From Pyrus communis (Eukaryota > Streptophyta > Magnoliopsida > Rosales > Rosaceae): a DNA stretch of 64,000 nt. The stretch lies in contig NC_084806.1 of the NCBI RefSeq assembly GCF_963583255.1, positions 24,116,735 through 24,180,734 of the forward strand, written 5' to 3'. The position numbers were made by a program, and so were the translations under genes. The notes below the pieces were generated by a model that was not told the DNA's origin, made no database searches, and saw nothing but the letters and a program-made list of their open reading frames with translations. Shown one piece after another: positions 45,259-57,010 of the stretch (position 1 is the first letter of the stretch; every line of letters starts with the position of its first letter).

Positions 45259-46556
45259 ATCTATCCAAACAAAAAAAAAAAAAAAGGAAAAAAATATTAA
45301 GGACATTATGCTACTGCACGCTTTCCATCTGGCACAAAGAACAAACCAAATAATATAATCCAACTATGCTATATCAGCTGATAAAACAACATTACCGCAA
45401 ATATCAAAAGCAAACTGAAACAAGTACAAAATTTCTAGGTATACTTATACCTAGAAAAACAGAAATCATGGAAAAATAGGTAGGGAAATGACAAGTTGCA
45501 CTTGAACTAATCAATCGTGCAGTGTTTTAGTTTAAAATATAACTCGGGGTGTAGAGAAGAGGGTTTTAAAAAATATGTACGAAAAATCTGAATGAGAGGT
45601 TCAAACAAAACATGTCAAACAAATCTGAATGAGAGCTGTCAGATAATATGAAGCAGAAGATTTGAGCAGAATATCAAGCTATCGGTGGAAGCCCAGATAA
45701 GCCTTTGCAGTCTAACTATTTTCTAAATATCATAGTTGTGATTGGTGTTTTGGCAATTTTGTCGTCTTTATTCGGAAATTGAGCATTGATTTTCTGTTTT
45801 TCTGTTTTTTATAAATGAGAATTACATTGCTATTATCGATTTTATATTACATATTCATCCATGATTCGTACAATATCAGTACTTGCACACATTCTTTCTT
45901 TCACATCGGAGTAAGTTAAGCTTTTGAGAACAGCATGTCATTGAAAACTCATGTTCAGGTAACGTTGCAAGGTGATGTCCAAACCAGGTTGAACTAAAAT
46001 TTGTGGTCAGGAGCTGTATCTTTGTCCATTTGTTTTCACCTATGAGGAAATGTATCTGATATTTTGAACATTTCTGAATCTATCAGTGGCTATGATTTAT
46101 GCATTGTTGGAAGAGATGTTTCTCTTAGTCTAGTTGTGCAACTTCCTTTACTGATATTTGGAAAATGTCTTGAGTTTGAATCTTCATCCCTAGTTTAAAA
46201 TGGACCAAATTCTTTATCGAGAGGACCTGTCCAGAATTAGAAATAAAAATATTGAAGCAATCTGAGCTCCAACCATAGGAGAGTGTATAGCTTATTCCTA
46301 TTTGAGCCACAGGGTTACAAAAGGCCCATTGTCATTCAGTCTATGTACATTTTCAAGGTATTACATTACATCTTCTCTCGTGTATAACGCTTAGTTCTGC
46401 AGCTTTTATAAGGTTTATATTGATGAAGACTTGAGGAAGGATCAGTAACTAAAAAATATAGCAGATTCTAAATCTTTGATTAAAAAAAGTGAAGGTTCAT
46501 TTCCTCGACCTACAAAAGCTTTTATATACTCCGACCATGGTTATGAAAATTCAATA

Positions 46557-47581
46557 ACAGATTGAACACAAAAGGATGATAAAGTGAAACACTACCCCAT
46601 TTTCTCAGCTCAACTCTCAACTGCCAAACCCAGTTTCATGTTTCATCTCACTTACATCTGCTTTTGCAGCAGCAAACTCCTAAAATAGGATTTAATCCAA
46701 ATAAAACATATTAGTAGTTGTTAGAGTCTGTTAAGACTGTTAGCTATAACTTAAGACATAAGAAAGCTCGTGAGAGCTATATAAAGCTTATTGTATCTAT
46801 GTGTAATTCATTCAGATGAGTCTGTGAAATCCAGAGTCTGCGAAATGCAGAGCTCTTATCAAGAATCCAATGAGTCTGCGAAATCCAAATTATGGAAGAT
46901 TGAACACAAGGACCCCTTTCACGTCTATTGAAAAATGATTGTTTTTAGAAAGTTGCTAACTTGTACAGTTTTACTAGATGATTGGTCGATTTACTCATAC
47001 AACAATTTATCATATTCACTAAACAAATTAATATAGGAGTACTTGTAAGTTGTATACACGAGTTACCTAGCAAAGGCAATTTTATAACAACAAAGTTGAT
47101 CCTTAAGCCACTTTGATTTCTTAAGCCGATAACCATTTACCAAAAGTAACATAATTTGCATTCAACAGATGAACATTCATATGGAAATCCAAAATTAAAG
47201 CGAACAAATCAAAGCATTATAACTACCAAAACACAAAAGCCAATGTACTTTCGAATCCTAACAACATCAGATTGAACACAAAAGGATGATAAAGTGAAAC
47301 ACTACACCATTTTCTCAGCTCAATTCTCAACTGCCAAACCCAGTTTCATGTTTCATCTCACTTACATCTGCTTTTGCAGCAGCAAACTCCTAAAATAGGA
47401 TTTAATCCAAATAAAACCCACATATGATTTCTTAAGCCGATAACCATTTACCAAAAGTAACATAATTTGCATTCAACAGATGAACATTCATATGGAAATC
47501 CAAAATTAAAGCGAACAAATCAAAGCATTATAACTACCAAAACACAAAAGCCAATGTACTTCCGAATCCTAACAACATCAT
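46557..47581. repeat. tandem duplication (A-B-A'-B') with an insert
   Basis: Segment A (46557-46708, from GATTGAACACAAAAGG) recurs at 47269-47417. Segment B (47115-47268, from GATTTCTTAAGCCGAT) recurs at about 47426-47581. The two A-B units are nearly identical, so the duplication is recent. In the first unit A and B are separated by about 400 bp (46709-47114) absent from the second, so that piece was inserted afterwards (or lost from one copy). Confidence 0.9.
46719..46861 (+). mobile_element. LTR-like insert in the PIF/Harbinger element
   Basis: Part of the extra sequence in the first A-B unit. It starts TGTTAGAGTC, has CTATATAAAGC resembling a TATA box, repeats GAGTCTG(T/C)GAAATCC, and could end CTTATCA. 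It looks like a small copia LTR, but no duplication is evident. Tentative. Confidence 0.35.
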
Positions 47582-47834
47582 AATCAACATACCCAACATG
47601 CTAAGTAGGCTACTTCTACCAAGGTTGCAGATTGACAGTGAATTTTAGTGAAGTTCAGATGCTCTAATCAATCTCAATTTGACCTAAAAATCAAAACCCT
47701 AATTTGTTCAAGTGCAGAGGTCTAGGATTCAAAATTTCTCAAACCCAAAACAACAAAATCAAATAAAGCTCAGTAATATCACGATCTGCAAAACAAATGA
47801 CGAAATAAATCGAAGATTCGAAGTTTACCAGACA

Positions 47835-48020
47835 ACTCGGAGCAGATGAGGGTGAGCATATGCAGATGAGGGAAGACGTAGAGATGAGGGTGAGGAAGAC
47901 GATGATGAGCGAGGGCAAGACGACGATGAGGGAAGACGACGATGAGCGAGGGCAAGGAGGACGAGCAGGAAGTCACCCTCGCGAGGGCAAGGAGGAAGAG
48001 CAGGAAGTCACCCTTCGAGC
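47835..48020. repeat. GATGAGCGAGGGCAAG minisatellite
   Basis: Imperfect tandem words GATGAG(G/C)G, GGGCAAG(A/G), AGGAAGTCACCCT repeated several times near the right end of the PIF/Harbinger element. Confidence 0.8.
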
Positions 48021-48243
48021 TAATTGCACCTAATCTCATTAAACCAAATCCTGCAGCAGACCAAACAAGGGACTATAGTCCAGTCCAGTCCAGTCCTCCT
48101 TAATCCTATCAAACAAACGGGCCCTTAAGGGCTACCACCATCATCTTTGAATATTCATTTAAGGATTTATGATTGATTTTTGTACAAAACGAATTAAAAC
48201 CATTATTGTTAGCTCATTGTGAGGCGTAGTCGACTTCCCCACC

Positions 48244-48545
48244 TTTTTTTTTTTTTTTTTTTAAGGGAGAGGAAGGTGAAGGAGCCCGTTCGAGGTTCAG
48301 AGCCCAAAATTTTGGACTGGATTCCAACACCTCAGCTCGATATTCAGGGCCGATTTTTGTGGGCTGAAATCCAGTACCTCATTGTCTCTGGTAGCCCTTA
48401 TCCTATCCCCCTCCGGGCACAAGCTACTAGGGGTTTGCAGTTTGGCCCTCCCCAATGAGTTTCTTTATAGGTGTGAGGGGTCAAAACCCCTCACCCTATG
48501 GTTCTGGCCCTCTTTACCACTAGACCAAACTCCTTGGGTCAGTCC
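48244..48545 (-). mobile_element. tRNA-derived SINE with poly-A tail
   Basis: The minus strand begins near AAGGAGTTTGG with a box A TGGTCTAGTGG (48517-48527) and a box-B-like GGGTTTTGACCCCTC (48475-48490). It ends in an A-run of 19 (T-run at 48244-48262). Its size of about 300 bp is typical. It lies about 120 bp outside the right end of the PIF/Harbinger element. Confidence 0.7.
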
Positions 48546-48659
48546 CCTACTCCCTTAAATGTTGATAATATCGTTTGTTAAATAAATAAATTTAAAAAAA
48601 AAAAAAGACTTAAAGGGAATCTTTGGGTCCCTTGCCTCCAATAAGAGAGTTCTTATAGT

Positions 48660-50697
48660 AGAATTCCTAAATTTCAAGTTTTTATGACTTTATGTGATAA
48701 TTTGATTAGACGCAAATTTTTGTTTATGTTAACCCTTTTTAATTAGTTAAAAGCATTAAAATCTTTGAAAGCTTTGTTGCGGCTCAAAATGTCATGCAAG
48801 GCCCAAGAGGACTAAAGGCTCAAATGTTCTATAATGTACATGCAGTTTCATGCTAAATCTTCTTTATATCATACACGAAGTAATGTTTTATTCAATTATC
48901 ATGCATGCCAAACAAATTCTTTAAGCCCAACACTTACCAAGCTCTCATGGACCTAAGACATGTGGAAGGTTAACAAGGCCCATGGAAAGCTTTTTGATAT
49001 TGGAGATATTGGCTTACTTAGGAGTACCAAAGTCCAAGCCCAACTTAGGGTGATCCCATGCTAAGTAAGCAAATGAGATATTTTTCTGCATGTTATTTTA
49101 GCCGTGTAATGTCATTAGCATAACTCCACAACAACTTATCTTCCCAAAGTATTTCACCATTTCCCCAACCAAATTCCACCATTTCCCTGCACCAAAACCT
49201 GTCTCCTCGCGAATCAATCCTTACACCTGCACCTTTCTAGCTAAATGGAAAAGTAAGCATAAAATGCACTCTTGGCTTTCACCATTAAAGAAATATTCGT
49301 AATGATTTCCTGCCAAAGTGTTTTTAGCATCTTTTGACCTTTATATCCCTTTATTTGCTAGATATAAGCTATTTCCAACACCCCATTTTGTCCACTGGAT
49401 ATAAGGCAACTTCTATTGTTCATTTTATCTACTAGGGATAAGTTGGTTCGGGCATAACCATCACCTATTATAAATTGGAAGCCCATATTAGAGAGAGGAG
49501 AGAAAACCAGTTCAATTATATGCAGGAGAAACACAACACGCTCAGCTGCATGTAAAGATGAAGAACATATTCCCCCAACTGCTGGAAATCTCTCTTGGTT
49601 GCTGCAAGCTTTCTATACTAGCCATAAGCCTAGCCTCAAGTTCTCAATTCTCATTCCTCTAATGGAACTCTTATTCCTGTTGCAGAAACCCCTTCTTGAC
49701 TACTGCAAGTCTTCCATTAAGCTATAGATTCCAACTCTAAGATTTTTCCTTTCACCACTCATCTTCGTCTAATGAAACTCTTACAAATCCTTCTCCTAAA
49801 TCACATCTTAACTACACCAAAACGATCATGCCATGTCATTTGCTAAACTTGTGGGTCTTTAGCTCCCACACCTTAAGCTCTCATGCTAAGCCTTCCATGA
49901 GTGCCTAGAAATCCCAATATTTGTTAGTTTAAAAAATACTCCTCAAAGTCGCCGGAACCAGCAAGGGAAACACTATGTCAGCACTCAAGAAAATGCTTTG
50001 GTAACACCTAGAGAAATACTCTGTCCACGCCCAAGGAAACTTTTAATCAGCACCCAAGGGAAACCCTTCATCAGCGCTTAGGGAAACACTCCATTAGCGT
50101 CGAGGGAAGCATCTCATTAGCACTGGAAGCATTTTAGCGCTAGAAGCACTCAATGTAACACCGAACTAAGCACTTGGAACTACTAGAAGAAGAACAAAGA
50201 ATTCCTTATTATTTGCTTTTCCTTCGGGATGCTTTGTGTCTAGTCGTCGCTAACTCAAAAATGGGGGATGTGAAGGCTTTGGCTCGTCTCTTTGTAACAC
50301 AAGCCCGTCAAAGGCCTTCAACATGAAAACCCCCAACATATATGGCAACTTCAATGGGGACTAGGCCATTACTCTTGCAATGGCTCCTTGCCTTCACAAA
50401 CTTGTGATGCACAAGCTGCTTAGGAAACTAAAGATAAGAACTTCCTCTCTTTAGTTTGATTTTCGTCGTTTCCTGATAAAAATAATTATACACAAACATT
50501 GCTTATTATTTTTCCTCTTTGTTGTAGTAGAAACTCATTCTCAGGAAAAACAAAATTTACTTGAAAGCCCTCGTGGGCTTAGGAAAAACAAATATGCTTT
50601 GTATTGATGTGATGGAAAGCTCCATTCCAGTGACAAACTGCAAGATCCAACAACTTGGGGGCTCCCTGCCTTCACAGACTTTTGATGCACAAGATGC
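48660..50697. other. repetitive non-coding region, probably old LTR-element DNA
   Basis: No supported gene. A run of short degenerate repeats at about 49960-50170 is built on GGGAAACACT/TCAGCACCCAAGG words. A purine tract followed by TGTGAAGG at about 50268-50280 looks like a polypurine tract/LTR junction. The words GCCTTCACA...TGATGCACAAG occur at about 50390 and again at 50670. The element cannot be delimited. Confidence 0.4.
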
Positions 50698-52640
50698 TAG
50701 ATAGGAGCATATTTAGGCGACTTAGTTAGCTTGTTTTCTTACATTTATGTTGTTAATTCATAGTTATTTTAGTATTTTAAGCTATTTTCGTGTGTTTATA
50801 GGTTCATATGGCTAAGGAAGCAAAAAGGTGCATTTTGGAGCCTTTTGGAGCAAAATTGGGCTTGGAATGGATAGCATATGCTTGGAGCAAAAGGAATGGA
50901 CGAAATTGAAGACTTAAAGATGTTGGGATTCCTAATCTAAGAAGGATTCCTAATCAAAGAAGGATTCCTAATCTAAGAAGGATTCCTAGTCAAAGAAGGT
51001 TTCCTACTTGAAGTAGGAAAGTTAAGCCAAGGTTTCCTATTTTTGTTTGACCTTTCCTAATCCTAAATATCCCTATGTTCCAGCAACTTTGAAGGTATCT
51101 TATGCATTTTAGGACACAAACCAAAGATTCCTTGCACTATCCTAGTCTATGCCGCACCTTTCTTACCCTTTTCTTCCAAAATATGCCATATATCTTCTTT
51201 CCCTTTTATTCTAGTCAATGTCGCAACTTTCCTTTCCTTTTCCATTGGGATTCTGATTTGTTACCCTTTTTCCTTGAGGATTTGGAGCTAAAAACCTTCC
51301 CAAATTAATTACTTATTGCCTTAACCTTTCTTCCTCTATATATACATAATCTGCCGCACTTATGAGGGAATTCTAGACATCCATACAGATCCATACGAAT
51401 TATTCCTCATTCTCCCCATTCATTCAGCGATCATCCACCCTCTACCACCATCCAACCTATCCATCCATCACCATAATTCATACCCAAGCACCCTTGTGCC
51501 GCAACAAAGAAGGAGAAAGAAGAGAGGAGAAACTTTGGACGTTTTGGCCATTCAAGCTTGGATTGTTGGAGCGTTTCTAGGTGTATTCAATCTTTGTTTT
51601 CAATGTTGAATTTATATTCTCTTTGTTTTGTTGAAAACATGAGGAGCTAAACTTGATTTAGCTAGGGGAGACTTTGAAACCATGATTATATTTGCAATAT
51701 GAATTGATTAATTTCAGTTGTGATTTCATAAATTGTGAATGCAATTTACTTAACCGTTTGATGGATGACTTATTCTTGTTTGTTGATTAAGGGTGCACAC
51801 TTAATTTGCATGCTTGAATTTGGTGCTAGAATATAAGGGAGTTTCACATAATTGTTACAAACTTATATTCACATGTAGTTAAGGTTGTTTTCACAATCAT
51901 GTTAAGTAAATTCCTAGCATGAGTATCATGATGTCATAGTTACAAGTGCTTTGTCAATGCTTATGATTTTCATAGAACGTAATGATTTTTAATTGTATTT
52001 CTATTATGATGTCATGTAGGGAACTTTTGAAGAATGCTTTGGGTTGTCGTATGATGTCATCCAATCCAATAACTAAAGGAGAATTTGAGGGTTAATTAGT
52101 GATGTCACGGTTAATCTGGGGTGTTGAGGTTCATGGTTTATCGAAAAAGCAACTGGAAATCAATTTGCATTCGAATGTATCATGTGTGGAGAAGGATCCT
52201 CTAGCTATCTAATCATCCATAGTTTTTCCTAAATTCGTCCAAATCTCATTTAAGTCTTTTAGTTACTTGTTTTTACATTAATTTCGTCCAAAACCCAATC
52301 CCCTTTGTTTAGTTGTGTCAAATCTGTCCTAATTAGTGTTTTTGAGTGTTTTGGGTCAAAACTAATTCTATTTTCGTCCAAATTGAGTCCTAGAGTCTAG
52401 TTTGAGTCTTTTTCATTGTTTTGTGTTGTTTTGAGTCTTTTAAGTTTGTTCTGAGTCATATAACTTTAGTTAAGAGTCTTTTGAGTTTGTTTAAGTGTTT
52501 TGAAGCATATTTTTGTATCTTTGAGTCAGTTTTCATTAGATTAGCAATCCCTCCTAATCCCCGGCCTAGAACGATCCCTACTTATATCTATACTAAATTG
52601 TCAAAAAGAGGGTTTAATTTGTGTGCTATTATATATCACA
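50698..52640 (+). repeat. gypsy LTR (same family as 61847-63813), + strand
   Basis: 1943 bp starting TAGATAGGAGCATATTTAGG, a one-base variant of TGATAG..., and ending GCTATTATATATCACA. It aligns throughout with the reverse complement of 61847-63813, including ATCCCCGGCCTAG...CGATCCCTACTTA near the end. It is also distantly related to the LTRs of 6910-16070. No interior follows and no clear 5-bp duplication is seen (GATGC left, TCAAT right). It is therefore a solo LTR with altered flanks or a recombination product. Confidence 0.85.
50930..51005. repeat. short tandem repeat GGATTCCTAATC(A/T)AAGAA
   Basis: Four to five imperfect 18-19-bp units inside the LTR. The related LTR at 63540-63590 has only about two on its strand. 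Confidence 0.8.
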
Positions 52641-52722
52641 TCAATGCCAAAAGAGTTGAAGGATAAGATTTTTGTCTCAAATTTTATTTTGCCTATATTT
52701 TCTTTCCAACAACTATGCATAA

Positions 52723-53103
52723 GACCAACTCCAATGGTGGGCTAAAAGCCAAATTACCCCTCAAAATTTCCCCCCAAACGCACTCCAACCCAAGGGGAAA
52801 TTTTGAGCTAAATGCTAAATGCTAAACCAATGCCAAATTTCCCCTGAAATTTAGCCTAGAAATCGGGGTGGACTCTACCCAATATTTATCGGAATTTAAA
52901 TTTTTTTAGATTAAAATGTTCATAAAATTAATTTACGATAGTCTACATATTTATTTTTTAAAAAAAAATTGATTTAACAAAAAAATAGCCTAAATTCATT
53001 CTTTAATAATCCCGAGCTAAAATTTTAGGGTAGAATGGTTGGAGTAGAAAAGCTATTTTTGAGCTAAAAAATTTGACTTTTAGCCCAACCATTGGAGATG
53101 GTC
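52723..53103. mobile_element. Tourist-like MITE (PIF/Harbinger type)
   Basis: 381 bp with inverted ends GACCAACTCCAATGGTGGGC and, reverse-complemented from the right, GACCATCTCCAATGGTTGGG. Flanked by TAA at 52720-52722 and 53104-53106. No coding capacity. Terminal sequences differ from those of the 42042-48124 element, so that one is not its obvious parent. Confidence 0.85.
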
Positions 53104-53109
53104 TAAAGG

Positions 53110-53530
53110 TTACTTATCCTTTTCTATGGGCTTATGCTTTAGATGTCTATCCTAAAGCGAAACAAATTATTATTATTTTTTTAAATTAATGAGGATAATA
53201 AAGGATTAGGCGAGTCAAACTACTCTTAAGACTTGGTCATCGAACTACAAAAGTAGTCTTACTTTTTAACACGCATAGAGCGGTAAAAAAGAACCAAGAC
53301 TCAAGATTTGGCCATCAGCTACAAAAGTAGGCTACTTCCTTCCCACTCAGAGCTATTTGAAATGGCTAACTTCTTGATAGAATCCTATGTCCCCCATCCC
53401 GAAATTTTATTTAAAGAAAAAAAAAAAACAAAGGGATACAAGTGGGGGAATGAAGCCAAGACCCGCAAATAAACCCAAACAAAATAAAAATAAAAAATCA
53501 ATGATAATGAAAAACAGAACGAAAAAAGAA
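53110..53530. other. non-coding gap, includes possible LINE 3' end
   Basis: Nothing coding. A short duplication (AAGACTTGGTCATCG/AAGATTTGGCCATCA with CTACAAAAGTAG) lies at 53230-53330. The LINE's 3' untranslated end probably lies at the right of this stretch. Confidence 0.4.
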
Positions 53531-53533
53531 ATG

Positions 53534-56500
53534 TTACGGGCATGAGCGGTTTAAGCAAAATTTAGAACTGTAGAACCACCAATAATAAGCACTTCGAGCA
53601 GCACCAAAAGAAGCTAACGCATTGGCAACTTGGTTACCCTCTCGATGAATATGTGTACAAATAAAACTCATATGACGAATGCGCCAAAACAAATATTCCA
53701 ATCAACCAAAATAAAACCAAGGGATTGAAGTAAGGGCCTTGAAAAAATGCAAGACCAAATAGGAATCAGTTTCAATCCAAATATGTTTCCAATCCTGAAC
53801 CCAAGCTACACAAACTGCCTGAATGAAAGCTAAAATTTTTGCCGCCACTTAACTAGAAAACTCTGTATTCGAGGCAAAAGCACCAAACACATGTGCGTCC
53901 AAATTTTGAAAATTTCCACCAAGACCGGCATGACCATTCGCATAAGAACCATCAATATTAGCTTTAATCCAACTAGATTATGAAAGGCGCCTAACCATTG
54001 AAATGAAAGAAGAAGCGGTGGGAGAAAACGAAGAAATACCTAATAATAAATAAATAGGCAACACACCAGAAGATGAGCTGCTACAAGGGAAACACACAAA
54101 AGCCTTTTTTAGAAACCGAGTAATAAGCCAGCACTTGGAATAATCTAAGGGGGTTGGTTTTTCTTTTTATCTAATTTGATTACGGAGAGACCAAATTCCC
54201 TAAATAAAAGTGCAAGCCACAATAAAAGAAAGTTTGCAAGAAGAGCTAGAAAAAACTTGTTTAATAGACTCCACCACTACCGAAGAATGACGGAAGATAG
54301 CCACTAACCTGTGTCATAAAAATATAGACCAAGGGCATTCCAAAATAAAGATGCTTAAGAGATTCAGAAGTCGAATTGCACATTGGACAACATGAAAGCA
54401 TCATAATACCCATGTGCTAAGAAAAGAATCAGTGAGGAGCCAGCCATGTGAGACTTTCCAAACAAAAGACTATTCCGAGGTTGAATTCGTTGAGACCAAA
54501 TTACCATTCCCCAAGGGACCTGAGAGTCAAAATTAAGCAAATGAGAGTATGACTTTTCGCTGATAAGAGACCAGAAGAAGAGCCTAACCAACATAAAGAG
54601 TTTGTAAAGGGAGATGAGTAGCACAAACTGAAGTAGCCACCTCCGGAAAAACATTAGAAAGAATGACAAGTAAATCCCAATGAGAACCCCTAATAAAATC
54701 GCTAATAGGAGCATTAATAGTATAAGCTAGTATAAAAAAAAATAAATTAAAGGCCTATTCAACCAAGTATTTGAAGAAAAAGAAATTTGAGAGCCATCTC
54801 TAATAACCCATGTTTGAGTTCGATGGGATAATGGGGAGAACGTTCTTAAAACCAAGCCAAACAGAAGAATTTTTTTTGTCAAGGGAACTAAACCCCGGTG
54901 CATGAAACGAGCACACATAAAAACTGCCTTCAATGAAGATGAAGCAAGCATATCCTAACAACGTTTCAAAAGATGAGAACGAATCAGAATTGACTACTCT
55001 TTCAATCCTAAACTCCCAAGGTTTTTTGGATGACAACTTACCTGCCAAGAAACAAGAGGAACACCATGAGAGTTGGGATCACTTGACCAAAAAAAATTCG
55101 TCACCCAACGTTGAAACTTATTCAGTAGGAGGTGCGACCAAGCATAAATCTGAAAAGTAAGAATGAGAAGACTTTGAATGACAGAAGTGACCAACTCTAA
55201 ACGCCATGCTTAAGGAAGCATAAGACCCTTACAAGCTAAAAGTTTTCACTTAAATTTATCTGCAATTTCTTGAAAATAAATGCGCAATGGATGACCTTGA
55301 AAAAAACGGAACCCTTAAATATTTAAAAGGAAAAGAACCCAAACCAATTCCAAGTAGAGTAGCAATAGATCTTTGTCTCAGTAAAGCAAATTTTCCAAAG
55401 AAAACTAGGGACTTTGATTTATTAACCAGTTGGCCAAAGTTAAACACGTATTCAACAACAAAACGCATAAGATGCTGTAGATTGCCAAGAGTACCTTGCA
55501 TGAAGGTCATACTATCATCCGCAAAAAGAATGTGAGAGGGGGAAGGGAGATTTTTTTGGGCACGTATAATAACCAATTGACTAGAAGAGATTAATGAAGA
55601 TAAACAGCGACTAAGAAAAAACCCGAAACTTGGCCATTGATCAAAATAGAAAGGTGCGTAGAGCGAAGAAGCTCCTCAATCTAATTAATGAAAACATGAG
55701 AAAAACGAAAAGTTATCAGAACCTGCAGCAAAAAATCCCAATCTAAGGTGTCAAAAGCTTTCCGAATGTCTAACTTTATGGCCACATTTTCCCTTACACA
55801 CTTCTTATCAAGAATATTCATGCATTCAGAAGTAAGAATAGTTGCATCAGAGATGGAACGACCTTGAAGAAAAGCATGTTGCTGAGGTGAGACAATCCTT
55901 GAAGCAATTGGCCCCAATCTGTCAGTAAGAATACAAGTAATAATTTTGTAAACAAAATTAGCCAATGCAATAGGATGAAGCTATGAAACCGAATCCACAC
56001 CTTGAACTTTTAGAATAAAGAACACCAAATAAGAATTGAAATAAAGAGGAATTTTTCAATCAACAAAGAAATTTTGGATTGCTTGAACCACATATGGACC
56101 AATAGTACTCCAACAAAAAAGCAACCACTAAACCAATCTAGCCCAGAGGAACTAGAACAATCCATATTTTTGACTACAGGATACACCTCTTTGGGAGTAG
56201 GTACCCTAAGCAAAGAAATATTATCCTCGGCCTTAACCAAAGAAGGAATCACTCTTTCAACAATCCTAGTGTTCACATTTTCATCAACTGAATATAATAA
56301 ATTCTTATAGTGTAAATTCTTATAGTGCGACACAATGTGATCTTGAATAGCCTCTCGATCTTCCAAGCATTGGGGACCATCTTGAGTTGAAACTAAAGAC
56401 CAATGAAGTTTTTTGAATTTTACCATTGGAAGAAATTTTTTTGAATTTTTATCCCGCCAACGACAACCAGCGAACTCGAGACCTATCTTTCAGAAAAATT

Positions 56501-57010
56501 TCTTGTAACCTCAAAGCCTCATGGACTGCACTTTGAGCTAAAGATTCCCTAGCAAAACGATCATTAGATGGACTAAGATAAGAAATTTCCTCTTGAACCA
56601 AATCCAAATTGCTCAATGAGTTATTCATGAAGGAGTTGACATCACCAAAAGAAGACCAATTCCATGTCCGAAGTTTAGCTTTAAGAGCAAGCAGCTTGGC
56701 AGAAAGAGTAAACATAGGACAACCATGAAAATGGAAACTACCCCAAGCATCCGAAACCATAGGAAAAAACTCAGAGCTTTCTAACCACATCTTTTGAAAA
56801 TGAAAGGGAACTATGGGCACCACTGATAGTTTGTTGAAAGATAAAAGTAAAAGGCAATGATCTGAAGACAATCGAGACATGGTGTTGAACTCAGAACTGG
56901 CCTAAGAATCCATCCACCAAGATATGGTGCTACACTCAGCGAAACGAATTTCGTGACAAGTCTTTTTAGTGGTTTTGGAACTCATGGAACTTAGATGCCA
57001 GAAAACTCTA
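53534..57010 (-). pseudogene. L1-type LINE, 5'-truncated, with RNase H domain
   Basis: Read on the minus strand from about 57010. The end of the AP endonuclease (MSRLSSDHCLLLLSF) is followed by a linker (MWLESSEFFPMVSDAWGSFH). The reverse transcriptase includes ITCILTDRLGPIASRIVSPQ, QHAFLQGRSISDATILTSEC, LDIRKAFDTLDWDFL and the catalytic ILFADDSMTF (about 55520). A thumb region with LLGIGLGSFPFKYL follows, then a zf-RVT-like region (54360-54480). Last is a plant RNase H-like domain with WIKANIDGSYANGHAG (about 53960), WIETDSYL (about 53790) and HREGNQVANALASFGAA (about 53640), ending at the TAA at 53534. Several stops and frame changes mark it as dead. Loss of ORF1 and most of the endonuclease fits 5' truncation during target-primed reverse transcription. 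Confidence 0.85.

Larger units (their letters stand above)
42042..48124 (-). mobile_element. PIF/Harbinger DNA transposon, full length
   Basis: 6083 bp bounded by TTA at 42039-42041 and 48125-48127, the PIF/Harbinger target duplication. Left end GGGTGCGTTTGTTGC and right end, reverse-complemented, GGGCCCGTTTGTTTG form short terminal inverted repeats. Behind them are subterminal arrays of GGACT/AGTCC words (42060-42130, 48068-48100). Both genes expected for the superfamily are present on the minus strand: a DDE transposase (43881-45258) and a Myb/SANT-like protein (42743-43720). The transposase has a frameshift and a premature stop, so the copy is no longer autonomous. The 2.8 kb upstream of the transposase contains a tandem duplication with a further insertion. 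Confidence 0.9.

Noticed and set aside
47779..48039. 86-aa minus ORF near the PIF/Harbinger right end
   Set aside because: Derived from the GATGAGCGAGGGCAAG minisatellite and from the terminal repeat; not a credible protein.
55287..56310. + strand ORFs across the LINE
   Set aside because: Antisense shadows of the reverse transcriptase on the minus strand.
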